47,666 nt of DNA, taken from the NCBI GenBank assembly GCA_903929355.1, contig CAIYUN010000055.1, forward strand, positions 1 through 47,666, written 5' to 3'. The notes below the pieces were generated by a model. It ran no database searches. It was not told where the DNA came from and worked only from the letters and a program-made list of their open reading frames with translations. The position numbers were made by a program, and so were the translations under genes. This stretch comes from an uncultured Opitutaceae bacterium (GTDB lineage: Bacteria > Verrucomicrobiota > Verrucomicrobiia > Opitutales > Opitutaceae). Below, piece after piece: positions 27,555 to 35,042 of the stretch. Each line of letters starts with the position of its first letter. Position 1 is the stretch's first letter.

Positions 27555-28727
27555 ATGGTCCGGATTACCCTCGAAAACATCTCCAAAACCTACCCCGGCC
27601 GGCATGGGGGCACCCCCGCCGTGCGCGGCCTCACTCTGACCGTGGCCGAAGGCGAGTTCATGGTGTTGGTCGGCCCTTCCGGCTGCGGCAAGTCCACTTT
27701 GCTCCGTCTGGTCGCCGGTCTCGAGACTCCCGACACCGGCACGATTTCGATCGGCGGCCGGGTGGTCAATGCCGTGCCCCCCAAGGATCGCGACCTCGCG
27801 ATGGTTTTCCAAAACTACGCGCTCTACCCGCACCTCACGGTCTTCGACAACCTCGCGTTCGGTCTGAAACTGCGCAACACCCCCCGCCCCGAGATTGCGG
27901 CCCGCGTCCGCGCCGCCGCCGACCAGCTTGGGCTGGGTGACGTCCTCGACCGGCTGCCCAAGGCGCTCTCCGGCGGCCAGCGCCAGCGCGTGGCAGTCGG
28001 CCGCGCCCTCGTCCGGCAACCGAAGCTTTTCCTTTTCGATGAGCCGCTTTCCAACCTCGACTCCCAGCTGCGCACGGCCACCCGCACCGAAATCGCCCGG
28101 CTCCATCTTCGCCTCGGTGCGACCATGCTTTACGTCACCCACGACCAGGTGGAGGCGATGACCCTGGGGGACCGCATCTGTGTGCTGAAGGACGGATGCA
28201 TCATGCAGGTCGCCGCCCCGCTGGAGCTCTACCACCGGCCGGCGAATCTGTTCGTCGCCGGCTTCATGGGCAGCCCGCCGATGAATTTTATTCAAGGCAC
28301 GCTGCAACCTTCCGCCGCGGGGGTGGTTTTTTCCGCTGCGCCGACGGCGGGCGCAACTCCCAGCCTCCTCCCGGATGCAAACCACCAACCCGACCGCCAG
28401 CCGTTCCGCGTGCCGCTCCCCGACGTCCTGGCCGCGCGTGCCGCCCCCCAGCTCGGCCGACCGGTCATGCTGGGCTTGCGCCCGGAACATCTGCTCGACG
28501 CCCGCACCTTGCCCGGGGCCAACCCCGGGCCAATGCTCCCGGGCACGATCGAAGTCTGTGAGCCAATGGGCGCGGAGACCCATCTCCACCTGCAAACTGC
28601 CGCCGGCCCGATGGTCGCCCGCGTGCCGCCCGGCCCCCGTTATACGGTCGGCGAAACCATCCCCCTTGCCCTCACGCTGGCCCAGGCCCACCTCTTCGAC
28701 CTAGCATCCGGACAGGCTCTCCGCTGA
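27555..28727 (+). CDS. MalK/UgpC-type ABC transporter ATP-binding protein, orphan
   Basis: 390-residue ATPase for an ABC importer of sugars or similar solutes, or a shared ATPase serving several importers. Walker [11 protein letters not shown]-loop [13 protein letters not shown], signature [16 protein letters not shown], Walker [18 protein letters not shown]-loop [15 protein letters not shown], then a C-terminal regulatory MalK/TOBE region ([25 protein letters not shown]-like). Start ATG 27555 begins right at the family N-terminus ([13 protein letters not shown]). No permease or binding-protein gene is adjacent, so the partners are encoded elsewhere. Confidence 0.95.
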   Translation: MVRITLENISKTYPGRHGGTPAVRGLTLTVAEGEFMVLVGPSGCGKSTLLRLVAGLETPDTGTISIGGRVVNAVPPKDRDLAMVFQNYALYPHLTVFDNLAFGLKLRNTPRPEIAARVRAAADQLGLGDVLDRLPKALSGGQRQRVAVGRALVRQPKLFLFDEPLSNLDSQLRTATRTEIARLHLRLGATMLYVTHDQVEAMTLGDRICVLKDGCIMQVAAPLELYHRPANLFVAGFMGSPPMNFIQGTLQPSAAGVVFSAAPTAGATPSLLPDANHQPDRQPFRVPLPDVLAARAAPQLGRPVMLGLRPEHLLDARTLPGANPGPMLPGTIEVCEPMGAETHLHLQTAAGPMVARVPPGPRYTVGETIPLALTLAQAHLFDLASGQALR

Positions 28728-28796
28728 TCCAGGCGATGTGCCCCGGGGGGTGTGGTTGTTCCTCGACGTAAAAATATCCAGCGGGTGCCGGAGGTT

Positions 28797-28980
28797 ATAC
28801 CAAACGCCCTTAGCTTCTACACCGATGCCCGGGGGAATCGAGCCTGCGGCGAGGCCGATACGCAGCTCCAGCCCAGAGCGGCGCGCCCATCCGCCTTCGC
28901 CAAGCCTTCGTCGCGACAAGGCGGTCACGCCCTACCCTCAGAAGCTGGTCTAAAGTCTATTAGCTAAGGGCGATTGGTAT
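28797..28980. mobile_element. 184-bp MITE-like element with 19-bp terminal inverted repeats
   Basis: The left end ATACCAAACGCCCTTAGCT (28797-28815) and the right end AGCTAAGGGCGATTGGTAT (28962-28980) are reverse complements with one mismatch; similarity continues weakly outward (TTAT / TATTA). The interior has no transposase and consists largely of the GC-rich repeat at 28877-28937. Size, ends and lack of coding content fit a non-autonomous miniature element; target-site duplication is not clear, perhaps TA. Confidence 0.6.
28877..28937. repeat. GC-rich dispersed repeat ending GCCCTACCC, copy 1
   Basis: Shares AGCGGCGCGCCCATC, CCTTCGCCAAGCCTTC, GCGACAAGGCGGTC and CGCCCTACCC in the same order with 38455-38545, which has about 30 extra bases in the middle. 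CCGCCTT and AAGGCGG inside can pair as a stem. This copy lies within the inverted-repeat element 28797-28980. Confidence 0.75.
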
Positions 28981-29309
28981 TATCCCTGCCCAACCGTGGA
29001 ATCCGTGGTTTCAACTGCGGTTTTAGCCTGAAAAGCTCGCCGGTTGACAGCGGGTGAGCGGAGCCTTGACTCTCCGCCTCGTGATCCCCGCGAACGACGC
29101 CGAAAATCAAGCCAACGCGCCGGAGAACCAAGCCGGGCGACAGGGTTTCGGCCGTCCCACTTCCGCTGCTGGAGACACGGGGCTGAAACGTGGGGGACTA
29201 CGGGGGTCTGCCGCCGTTTTTCTCCGTCACCCTCCCCTGAAGCCCCCCCGGAAAATCCATTTTCCTCTCAGAAAAAAGACCGGGACTGAACTCTACTCCA
29301 GGACCCACC

Positions 29310-29960
29310 ATGCCTAAACTCGTCGTCCGCAGTTTCACCCTCTCTTTGGACGGCTTCAGTGCCGCCCCCGGGCAGAGCCAGGAGGCCCCCTTCGGCAAGG
29401 ATGGCCTCCGCCTGATGAACTGGGTCTTCGCCACCAGGCATTTCAACGCGATGTACGGCCGGCCTGGCGGCGTCGAAGGCGTCGACCACGACTTCATGGC
29501 CAAGTCGGATGAGAACATCGGTGCGAGCATCATGGGCCGCCACATGTTCGGCCCGCCGCCCGACACCAAGGACAAGGCCGCGTGGAAGGGTTGGTGGGGC
29601 GAGAACCCGCCTTACCACCACCCCGTCTTCGTGCTGACGCATGAGAAGAAAGCCTCCATCGCCATGGAAGGCGGCACCCGCTTCACTTTCGTCAATGACG
29701 GCATCGAGTCAGCCTTGAAGCAGGCCTTCACCGCCGCCCACGGCAAGGACGTCCGGCTGGCCGGCGGCGCGGACACGGTGCGTCAGTACTTGAAGGCAGG
29801 CCTGATCGACGAGCTGCACCTGGTGCAGGTGCCCCTCTTGCTGGGCCAGGGCGAGCGCATCTTCGAGGGCTTGGGCGGCGTGGAGGATCTTTATGAGTGC
29901 GTTGAGTTCACGCCTTCGCAGGCGGTGTCCCATTTGCGCCTGGTCAAAAAAAAGCCCTAG
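29310..29960 (+). CDS. Dihydrofolate reductase family (RibD C-terminal-like) protein
   Basis: 216 residues with the RibD_C/DHFR-like reductase fold: KLVVRSFTLSLDGF at the start, GASIMGRHMFGPPP (cofactor region), VRLAGGADTVRQYLKAGLIDELHLVQVPLLLGQGERIFEG, the most conserved family stretch, and VSHLRLVKKK at the end. An NADPH-dependent reductase; many such stand-alone proteins have no known substrate and are not true folate enzymes. An AGGA precedes the ATG by about six bases. Neighbours on both sides are repeat-filled gaps, so it is probably monocistronic. Confidence 0.88.
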   Translation: MPKLVVRSFTLSLDGFSAAPGQSQEAPFGKDGLRLMNWVFATRHFNAMYGRPGGVEGVDHDFMAKSDENIGASIMGRHMFGPPPDTKDKAAWKGWWGENPPYHHPVFVLTHEKKASIAMEGGTRFTFVNDGIESALKQAFTAAHGKDVRLAGGADTVRQYLKAGLIDELHLVQVPLLLGQGERIFEGLGGVEDLYECVEFTPSQAVSHLRLVKKKP

Positions 29961-30107
29961 GTTTGGTCGCGTCGAATCTCGAAGTCGGCGGCCGACATCT
30001 GGCCTCTGGACTGGGAGTCTGCTTCCACAATTGCCGTCGAACCTTTCATCCGTCTGCGAGGTAGTTGCAGACAGAGGCAGAAAGCGCCTCCCTCCCTCCC
30101 CCCTCCT

Positions 30108-30250
30108 TGCCCTCCGCATCCTCGTCTTAAACCTCTGCCGTCAGTCTCCTGTCTCCTGGCTCCTGAATCCCCTCTCCCCGCCCCTCCGTGCCCTCCGCAT
30201 CCTCCGTCTTAAACCCCCGCCGTTCTGCTGACTCCTGGCTCCTGACTCCC
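30108..30250. repeat. Tandem duplication of about 63 bp, period 81
   Basis: Copy 1 (30108-30171) and copy 2 (30189-30250) share TGCCCTCCGCATCCTC, GTCTTAAACC, GCCGT and CTCCTGGCTCCTGA in order with few changes. They are C/T-rich on the plus strand. Copy 2 runs into the 5' end of the GxGYxYP reading frame and supplies its first candidate codons, so the true start of that gene is uncertain. Confidence 0.75.
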
Positions 30251-32029
30251 TCCATTCTGGTCCTTGCCCTCTCCAGCCTGCTGCCGCTCTTCTGCGCGGG
30301 CCAGACCACGGACCAGGGCGGGGAACGGTGGTGGCCGGTGCAGACCGTGCCCCAATACTTGGTGCGAACCACCAATCAGCAACAGTTCCCGGAACCCCGC
30401 GTCGCGCTGCAGATGATGGTGTAATCGGTCGCGGGGCTCGCCGCCAAGGCGGTCAACGCGGGTCGGGGCGACGAGCTGGTGTGGGTGGACAACGCGAACC
30501 AGGATGACGAGCGCTGGTATGCACGTCTGCTCGCGCAGCATCCGGGCCTGGCCTCCCTGGGCACCTTCGCTCCATGGGACCTGGTGGATCGCTATGCCGG
30601 GCGGGGACTCATCAAGGGGTATATCCTTTACCGCCGCGACCGGTCGGTGGGGGACGACCACCCGGGCAGGCTGAACGGCTCGGTGAATGTGGCCACCAGT
30701 CTCGCCGGCATCCTGGATGCGATCATCGTGGACGAGGACCTGGAGCCTGCGGCCAGGACCCACGGCCTGAAGCTGCTGCTCGACGCCCGTGACAAGACCC
30801 CACAATGGTGCTTTGACACCTACAGATCCCAGTTCAACCGCCGGATGCTTTGCACCCAGGATCCGCGGAAGCCCCATGTCCGCGACCTCGCCATCGCCCA
30901 CCAGGTGTTCACGCTTTACGGGCCGGCCGAGCCCCTGGCCGCCGCGATGGCGTGGCTCGAACCGCTCTCGCCCATCCTCGGCTGGAACGGCGGCGACGAG
31001 TATGACAACACCGACCTCGCCACCCGTTTCGGGCACTTCCAAACCGCCACCGACTGGTGCATGAACCTGCCCGTCCTGATGGCCGGGAGCGAACAACTCC
31101 CCCTCCCGAAGGCCGGAAATCTTGATCCGCGCACGATCGACTGGCACGACTCACGCAGCGCCGTCAGCTTCATCGACACCGACGGGGACAACGTCCAATG
31201 GTGGCAGGGCAGCTTCTTCAGCGGCACCGACAGCTACTGGGGCAGCCCCGCCCGGGGCACGCTGCCCTTTGGCTGGTCCGCCTGTTTCGCCCAGCTCGCG
31301 CAGCTCTGTCCGCAGGCGATTGATCATGCCTTCGCCACCCGGACGCCCAACGACTCGCTCATTGAATGGGGTGGAGGCTATTACTACCCGGACCGCTTCG
31401 GCCTGCAGCGCGCCAACCGCTGGGACCTGGTGGCCGGGCAGGCCCGGCGCACGCTGGCGCTGATGGCCAAAACCAATTCCCGAATCATCGGCTTCAATTT
31501 CTCCCAATGGGATTCGCCCGACGCCCGCCGGGCCTGTGCGTTGTTTGCCGGCCAGACCGATCGCCTGCTGGCGATCCTGGCCTTCCAATACTCGGGCTAC
31601 GAGGCGGGCGCGGGAAAGGTGTTCTGGGTGCAGGACCGCAACGGGAACGACGTGCCGGTCATCAGCGCCCGCTATGACATTTGGGAACACGCCAACGACC
31701 GCGAGCGGGTCGGCACCCCCGCCAAGGTCGCCCGGGCCATCCAGCAGACGGTGGCGCAGGCGCCGCCGGGCCAGCCCCGCTATGATTGGGTGATCGCCCA
31801 TGTCTGGTCATATTTCCGGCGCGTGCCCGGAACCGACGAGGACGCCGAGAACATGCCCCAGAACAACGCTGCGGCCCATGGGGGCGTCCGTGGTTACCTC
31901 CCGGTGACCTGGTGCGCCGAACGCCTGCCCGCGAACATCCGGGCGGTCAGTCCCGAGGAGTTGGTCTGGCGCATCCGCATGCAACACGATCCGGTTCAGA
32001 CGCAGAAGCTGATCGGGCAGTTGCGGTGA
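30188..32029 (+). pseudogene. Exported GxGYxYP-domain protein gene, interrupted by an in-frame stop
   Basis: GxGYxYP proteins (putative glycoside-hydrolase-like, mostly exported) are named for the motif seen here as WGGGYYYPDRFG. From 30479 the body is open for 516 residues: WYARLLAQHPGLASLGTFAP, PILGWNGGDEYD, the GGGYYYP motif, NFSQWDSPDARRACALF. In the same frame upstream lies a signal-peptide-like sequence (SILVLALSSLLPLFCAGQ) and mature N-terminus ending FPEPRVALQMMV, then TAA at 30422-30424, then SVAGLAAKAVNAGRGDELVWVDN, which joins the body without a gap. One base change (for example CAA to TAA) separates export signal and body. A restart at GTG 30479 would make a protein without an export signal, so I call it a probable pseudogene. 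Confidence 0.8.
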
Positions 32030-32697
32030 AGTCATGAGGGCTTGGTTCTTGGTGAAGGGGTGCAGAGGCTGGCAATTGTGCAACTTCTACGGGAGGCTGG
32101 CCGAAGAGGGCAACGTTGAGCAAGTCGGCCTCAGTGGCGTATAGGAGCGAGGCCTGCGACTTGGTGACGGCGGGCGGCAGCAGCGTCTCGCGGATGGCAT
32201 CGGTGTGGATGCGGTAATTGATCTTGGCGAGGGTGCGCTGGAGATTCCAGCCGAGCTTGAGCCGGTCGTTTTCCTCGTCCTTGAGGCGCTGAAATTCCTT
32301 GATGAGGTAGAGTTTGAACTCCGGGCTGAGCCATGAGCCAAACTCGAAGGCGATGTCCGGTGGGCGTAGGTGCCGCCGTAGCGACCCGCGCTGGCGATCA
32401 GGCCGGTGGCATGGGTGAGGGCGATCCATTTTTTGGCCGAGAGGAAAAAACTATTCCGGCCCGCCTCATTTCTAATTCCCTCGAATTCGATGGAATTAAA
32501 ACCGGGGTTGTTGATCCGCTCCCAGACGCCAAGAAACAGGACGGTGTCCTTGTTCTTGAGCCACTGCTCAATCAGGGCGCCGGCGCCGTCAAAATTACGC
32601 ACCATGTCAGTGAGCGAAATAAAGTCACCGGCTGGCTGCGAAAGGACGCTGATGGATGTGCCTTGAACCGCGATGGTGCTTTTTTGACCTTGGGCAT
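31947..32697 (-). pseudogene. KilA-N domain gene remnant, frameshifted and 3'-truncated
   Basis: KilA-N is a DNA-binding domain of phages, large DNA viruses and many bacterial accessory loci. Read from 32697: MPKVKK is followed, after a one-base shift in a run of six A (32680-32685), by STIAVQGTSISVLSQPAGDFISLTDMV, QWLKNKDTVLFLGVWE, FEGIRNEAGRNSFFLSAKKW, GRYGGTYAH; then a second one-base shift near 32357-32360 leads to PDIAFEFGSWLSPEFKLYLI, EFQRLKDEENDRLK and LLNVALFG. Family likeness stops there (about 32102), and the remaining frame to 31947 overlaps the convergent GxGYxYP gene. Two frameshifts plus a lost C-terminus indicate decay or, for the shifts, homopolymer miscalls. Confidence 0.8.
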
Positions 32698-32833
32698 GGA
32701 AAATTTGCGGGGGACGACGGTCGAGGGTGGAGCGAACAAGATCGGGGGCAAGACGGAAGCGCAGCGAGTCATCGTCGTGCCAGGCGCGCGGATGTTTCAG
32801 GACCGGATAATCCGCGATCATGACCTCCGCCAC

Positions 32834-32909
32834 ATTCCGTATCCGTGCAGACTGCGTCCTACGAAGCCTCGGCGAAGTAGGATCCGTGTAATCCGAGGTA
32901 AAATCCGAG
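32834..32909. repeat. Dispersed repeat, CACGGATT family
   Basis: On the minus strand: TCGGATTTTACCTCGGATTA then CACGGATCCTACTTCG and later CACGGATACGGAAT, i.e. GGATT words spaced 10-12 bases. The centre holds CTACGAAGCCTCGGCGAAGTAGG, an imperfect palindrome. Related to 47542-47570 and, more weakly, to 28994-29012. It lies in the gap before the ABC transporter gene at 32974. Confidence 0.5.
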
Positions 32910-32973
32910 CGCCGATTTTTTGGGGAAAGGACTTGGCGTCGCGACGGCCCCGGGTAGGTTCCGCACTCCCTCC

Positions 32974-34659
32974 ATGCTGGCCTGCCGCAACTTCAACGTC
33001 CGCCCCCGCGCGGGTGCGCCCGCGCTCGTGCAGGGCGCGACAGCGCGCTTCGCCGCCGGGGGGCTGCACGCCCTCATCGGCCCGTCGGGCTGCGGCAAGA
33101 CCACCCTCCTCAAGGGCATCCTCGGCATCCTCCCCTCTGAGGGTGAGATTCTGCTGCGCGGCCAGCGCGTGACCGATCACGAGCAGCTGCTGCGCGAGGT
33201 GGCGTTTGCCCCGCAGTTCAGCATCGCGCACGGCAAGCTCACCGTGGGCGAGTCGCTCGCCTGCGCGCTCCGGCTCTACCAGGGGCTGGGCGGGACGGCG
33301 GTGCAGACCCGCATCAGCGAGGTCCTCGCGCTGGTGGGACTGCAGGAGCGGCGCCACACCCTGGTCGAAAAGCTGAGCGGCGGCCAGCTCCGTCGTCTCG
33401 GGCTGGCGCTCGAGCTCTCCACCGACCCCGCCTGCCTGCTCTGCGACGAGGTCACCAGCGGACTCGATCCGCGCTCCGAGGACCAGATCCTCGCGGTGCT
33501 GCGCACCCTGGTGACGGAGCGGGGCAAGACGGTGGTGTGCGTCATCCACAATCTCGCCAAGCTCGTGCAGTTCGACACCGTGACGGTGGTTTACGAGGGC
33601 GTGGTGGTTTTTCAGGGGGCGCTCACCGCCATGCTCGCGCACTTCGACATCGCCGACGCGCTGACACTCTACGACCGCCTGAGCGAGCAGCCCCGCGAGG
33701 CCTGGCAACGCCAATGGGGCGTGGCCGCGCGGACGCTGAAGTCGGCCGAGACCAACGAGGCCCGCCCGCCCGCCCGTCCGCCCCGCGAACCCCCACCGGC
33801 GCTGGCGCAGATCTGGACCCTGCTCACGCGGCGCTGGCGACTGATGGTGCGCGACCGCGGTTACCTCTGGCTCACGCTGGCGATCACCTTTGGCTTCCCC
33901 TGCCTGGTGGTGATCTTCGCGCTGCGCGGGCTGCCCCAGCCCCATGTGATGCCGATCGACCAGCTTGGCGTGGGCACGATGGAGAAAGGGCGGGAGATGG
34001 CCGACTTTTACCTGGGCAAGGCCAAGGACGGCACGATGGTCATGGGGCTGATCATCTTCCAAGTCATCCTACTCTGTCTGACCGGCAGCAACAACGGTGC
34101 GCGGGAGATCGCCGGCGAGCGGGCGCTCTACGAAAAGGAGCGGATGTCGGGCCTGCGACCAGTCGCCTACTCGCTGTCCAAGCTGATCTTTGCGGCCTCG
34201 GTCGGCGCCGCCCAGGGCGTGTGGATGACGGTATTTGTGAAGGTGCTCTGCAAATTCCCCGGGCCCTGGTCCGACCAACTGATGGTGCTGGCCGCGACCT
34301 GCGCGGCGATGAGTGTGGTGTGCCTGGGGATCTCGGCGCAGCTCACCTCGCCCGACAAGGCGTCGCTGCTCTCGATTTACCTGGTGGGCTTCCAACTGCC
34401 GCTGTCGGGCGTGGTGCTGGCGCTGCCGGCGGGGATTGTGTGGCTGGTGCGACCGCTGATCGCGACCTACTGGGGCTGGATGGGATACCTGAAAGCGATG
34501 GGAGACACGGGCAACACCGGGCTCTACGATGCGGTCGTGGGGATGGACAAAGGCTGGTGGTTCACCGATCCAAGCATCTGCCTCGCGGTGCTTGGGGCGC
34601 ATTTCCTCGTCGGCGCGGTGCTGGTGTTTTGGGGTTGCCAGCGAAAACATTGGCCCTAA
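32974..34659 (+). CDS. ABCG-like transporter: ATPase and permease in one chain
   Basis: 561 residues with the nucleotide-binding domain first and an ABC-2 permease second, the order of ABCG/White half-transporters. NBD: GPSGCGKTTLLKGIL (Walker A), Q-loop FAPQFSIAHGKLTV, signature LSGGQLRRLGLALEL, Walker B CLLCDEVTSGLDP, H-loop VVCVIHNLA. Membrane part from about residue 290 has six hydrophobic segments (LWLTLAITFGFPCLVVIFAL, MGLIIFQVILLCLTG, LIFAASVGAAQGVWMTVFV, LMVLAATCAAMSVVCLGI, LSGVVLALPAGIVWLV, AVLGAHFLVGAVLVFWG) and the motif GEREALYEKERMSGLRP-like (GERALYEKERMSGLRP). Probably works as a homodimeric exporter. It is followed after 16 bases by a lipoprotein and a large exported protein, suggesting envelope export or assembly. 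Confidence 0.92.
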   Translation: MLACRNFNVRPRAGAPALVQGATARFAAGGLHALIGPSGCGKTTLLKGILGILPSEGEILLRGQRVTDHEQLLREVAFAPQFSIAHGKLTVGESLACALRLYQGLGGTAVQTRISEVLALVGLQERRHTLVEKLSGGQLRRLGLALELSTDPACLLCDEVTSGLDPRSEDQILAVLRTLVTERGKTVVCVIHNLAKLVQFDTVTVVYEGVVVFQGALTAMLAHFDIADALTLYDRLSEQPREAWQRQWGVAARTLKSAETNEARPPARPPREPPPALAQIWTLLTRRWRLMVRDRGYLWLTLAITFGFPCLVVIFALRGLPQPHVMPIDQLGVGTMEKGREMADFYLGKAKDGTMVMGLIIFQVILLCLTGSNNGAREIAGERALYEKERMSGLRPVAYSLSKLIFAASVGAAQGVWMTVFVKVLCKFPGPWSDQLMVLAATCAAMSVVCLGISAQLTSPDKASLLSIYLVGFQLPLSGVVLALPAGIVWLVRPLIATYWGWMGYLKAMGDTGNTGLYDAVVGMDKGWWFTDPSICLAVLGAHFLVGAVLVFWGCQRKHWP

Positions 34660-34675
34660 GCGTGGGCCCACCAAC

Positions 34676-35038
34676 ATGCCCTCGCCCAAATTTCTCCCCG
34701 CCATGCGCTTGCCCGCGTTGGTGCTGCTGTTATTTGTTGCCTTGGCGGCCGGTGGCTGCAGCCACGGCGAGCCCTTTCCCGTCGCCGACTATCTCAAGGC
34801 CCCCGGTGACCTGCAGGGCAACCACTATGTCCTCGACGGCGAGGTGGACGCACAACTCCAAGGCAAGGAGGGGGTGGGCCGGCTCATCGCCGTGCATCCG
34901 CTTAAGGAAAAAACCCGACTGGCCGTCTTCATCTCGGACAGCCTCAGCGCCAACCTCCTTGTCGCCCAGCGCTACCGCTTCACCATTTTGGTCCGCAAGG
35001 GTGGTTTGCTCTACGTGACCAAGTTGGACAAAATCTAA
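34676..35038 (+). CDS. Small predicted lipoprotein, unknown function
   Basis: 120 residues from ATG 34676, or 111 from ATG 34703. The N-terminus LPALVLLLFVALAAGGCSHG is a lipoprotein signal with the lipid-modified cysteine after AAGG. The mature part of about 90 residues alternates short strands (NHYVLDGEVDAQLQ, GRLIAVHPL, TRLAVFISDSL, QRYRFTILVRKGGLLYVTKL), suggesting a small beta-barrel such as an OB-like fold; this is inference. It lies 16 bases after the ABCG-like transporter and 4 bases before the 783-residue exported protein, so the three should be one operon. Confidence 0.8.
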   Translation: MPSPKFLPAMRLPALVLLLFVALAAGGCSHGEPFPVADYLKAPGDLQGNHYVLDGEVDAQLQGKEGVGRLIAVHPLKEKTRLAVFISDSLSANLLVAQRYRFTILVRKGGLLYVTKLDKI

Positions 35039-35042
35039 TCCT

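Larger units (their letters stand above)
28728..29309. other. Gene-free region with repeat elements
   Basis: 582 bases without a convincing gene. It carries a 184-base element with inverted ends (28797-28980), a GC-rich dispersed repeat within it (28877-28937), and a short CACGGATT-type stretch at about 28994-29012 on the minus strand. The rest to 29309 shows no clear signal apart from a plausible ribosome-binding AGGA just before the ATG at 29310. Confidence 0.6.

Noticed and set aside
32698-32833. N-terminal extension of the KilA-N frame (MAEVMIADYPVLKHPRAW...)
   Set aside because: The KilA-N start at 32697 after a one-base repair fits the family better; the upstream part has no family likeness.
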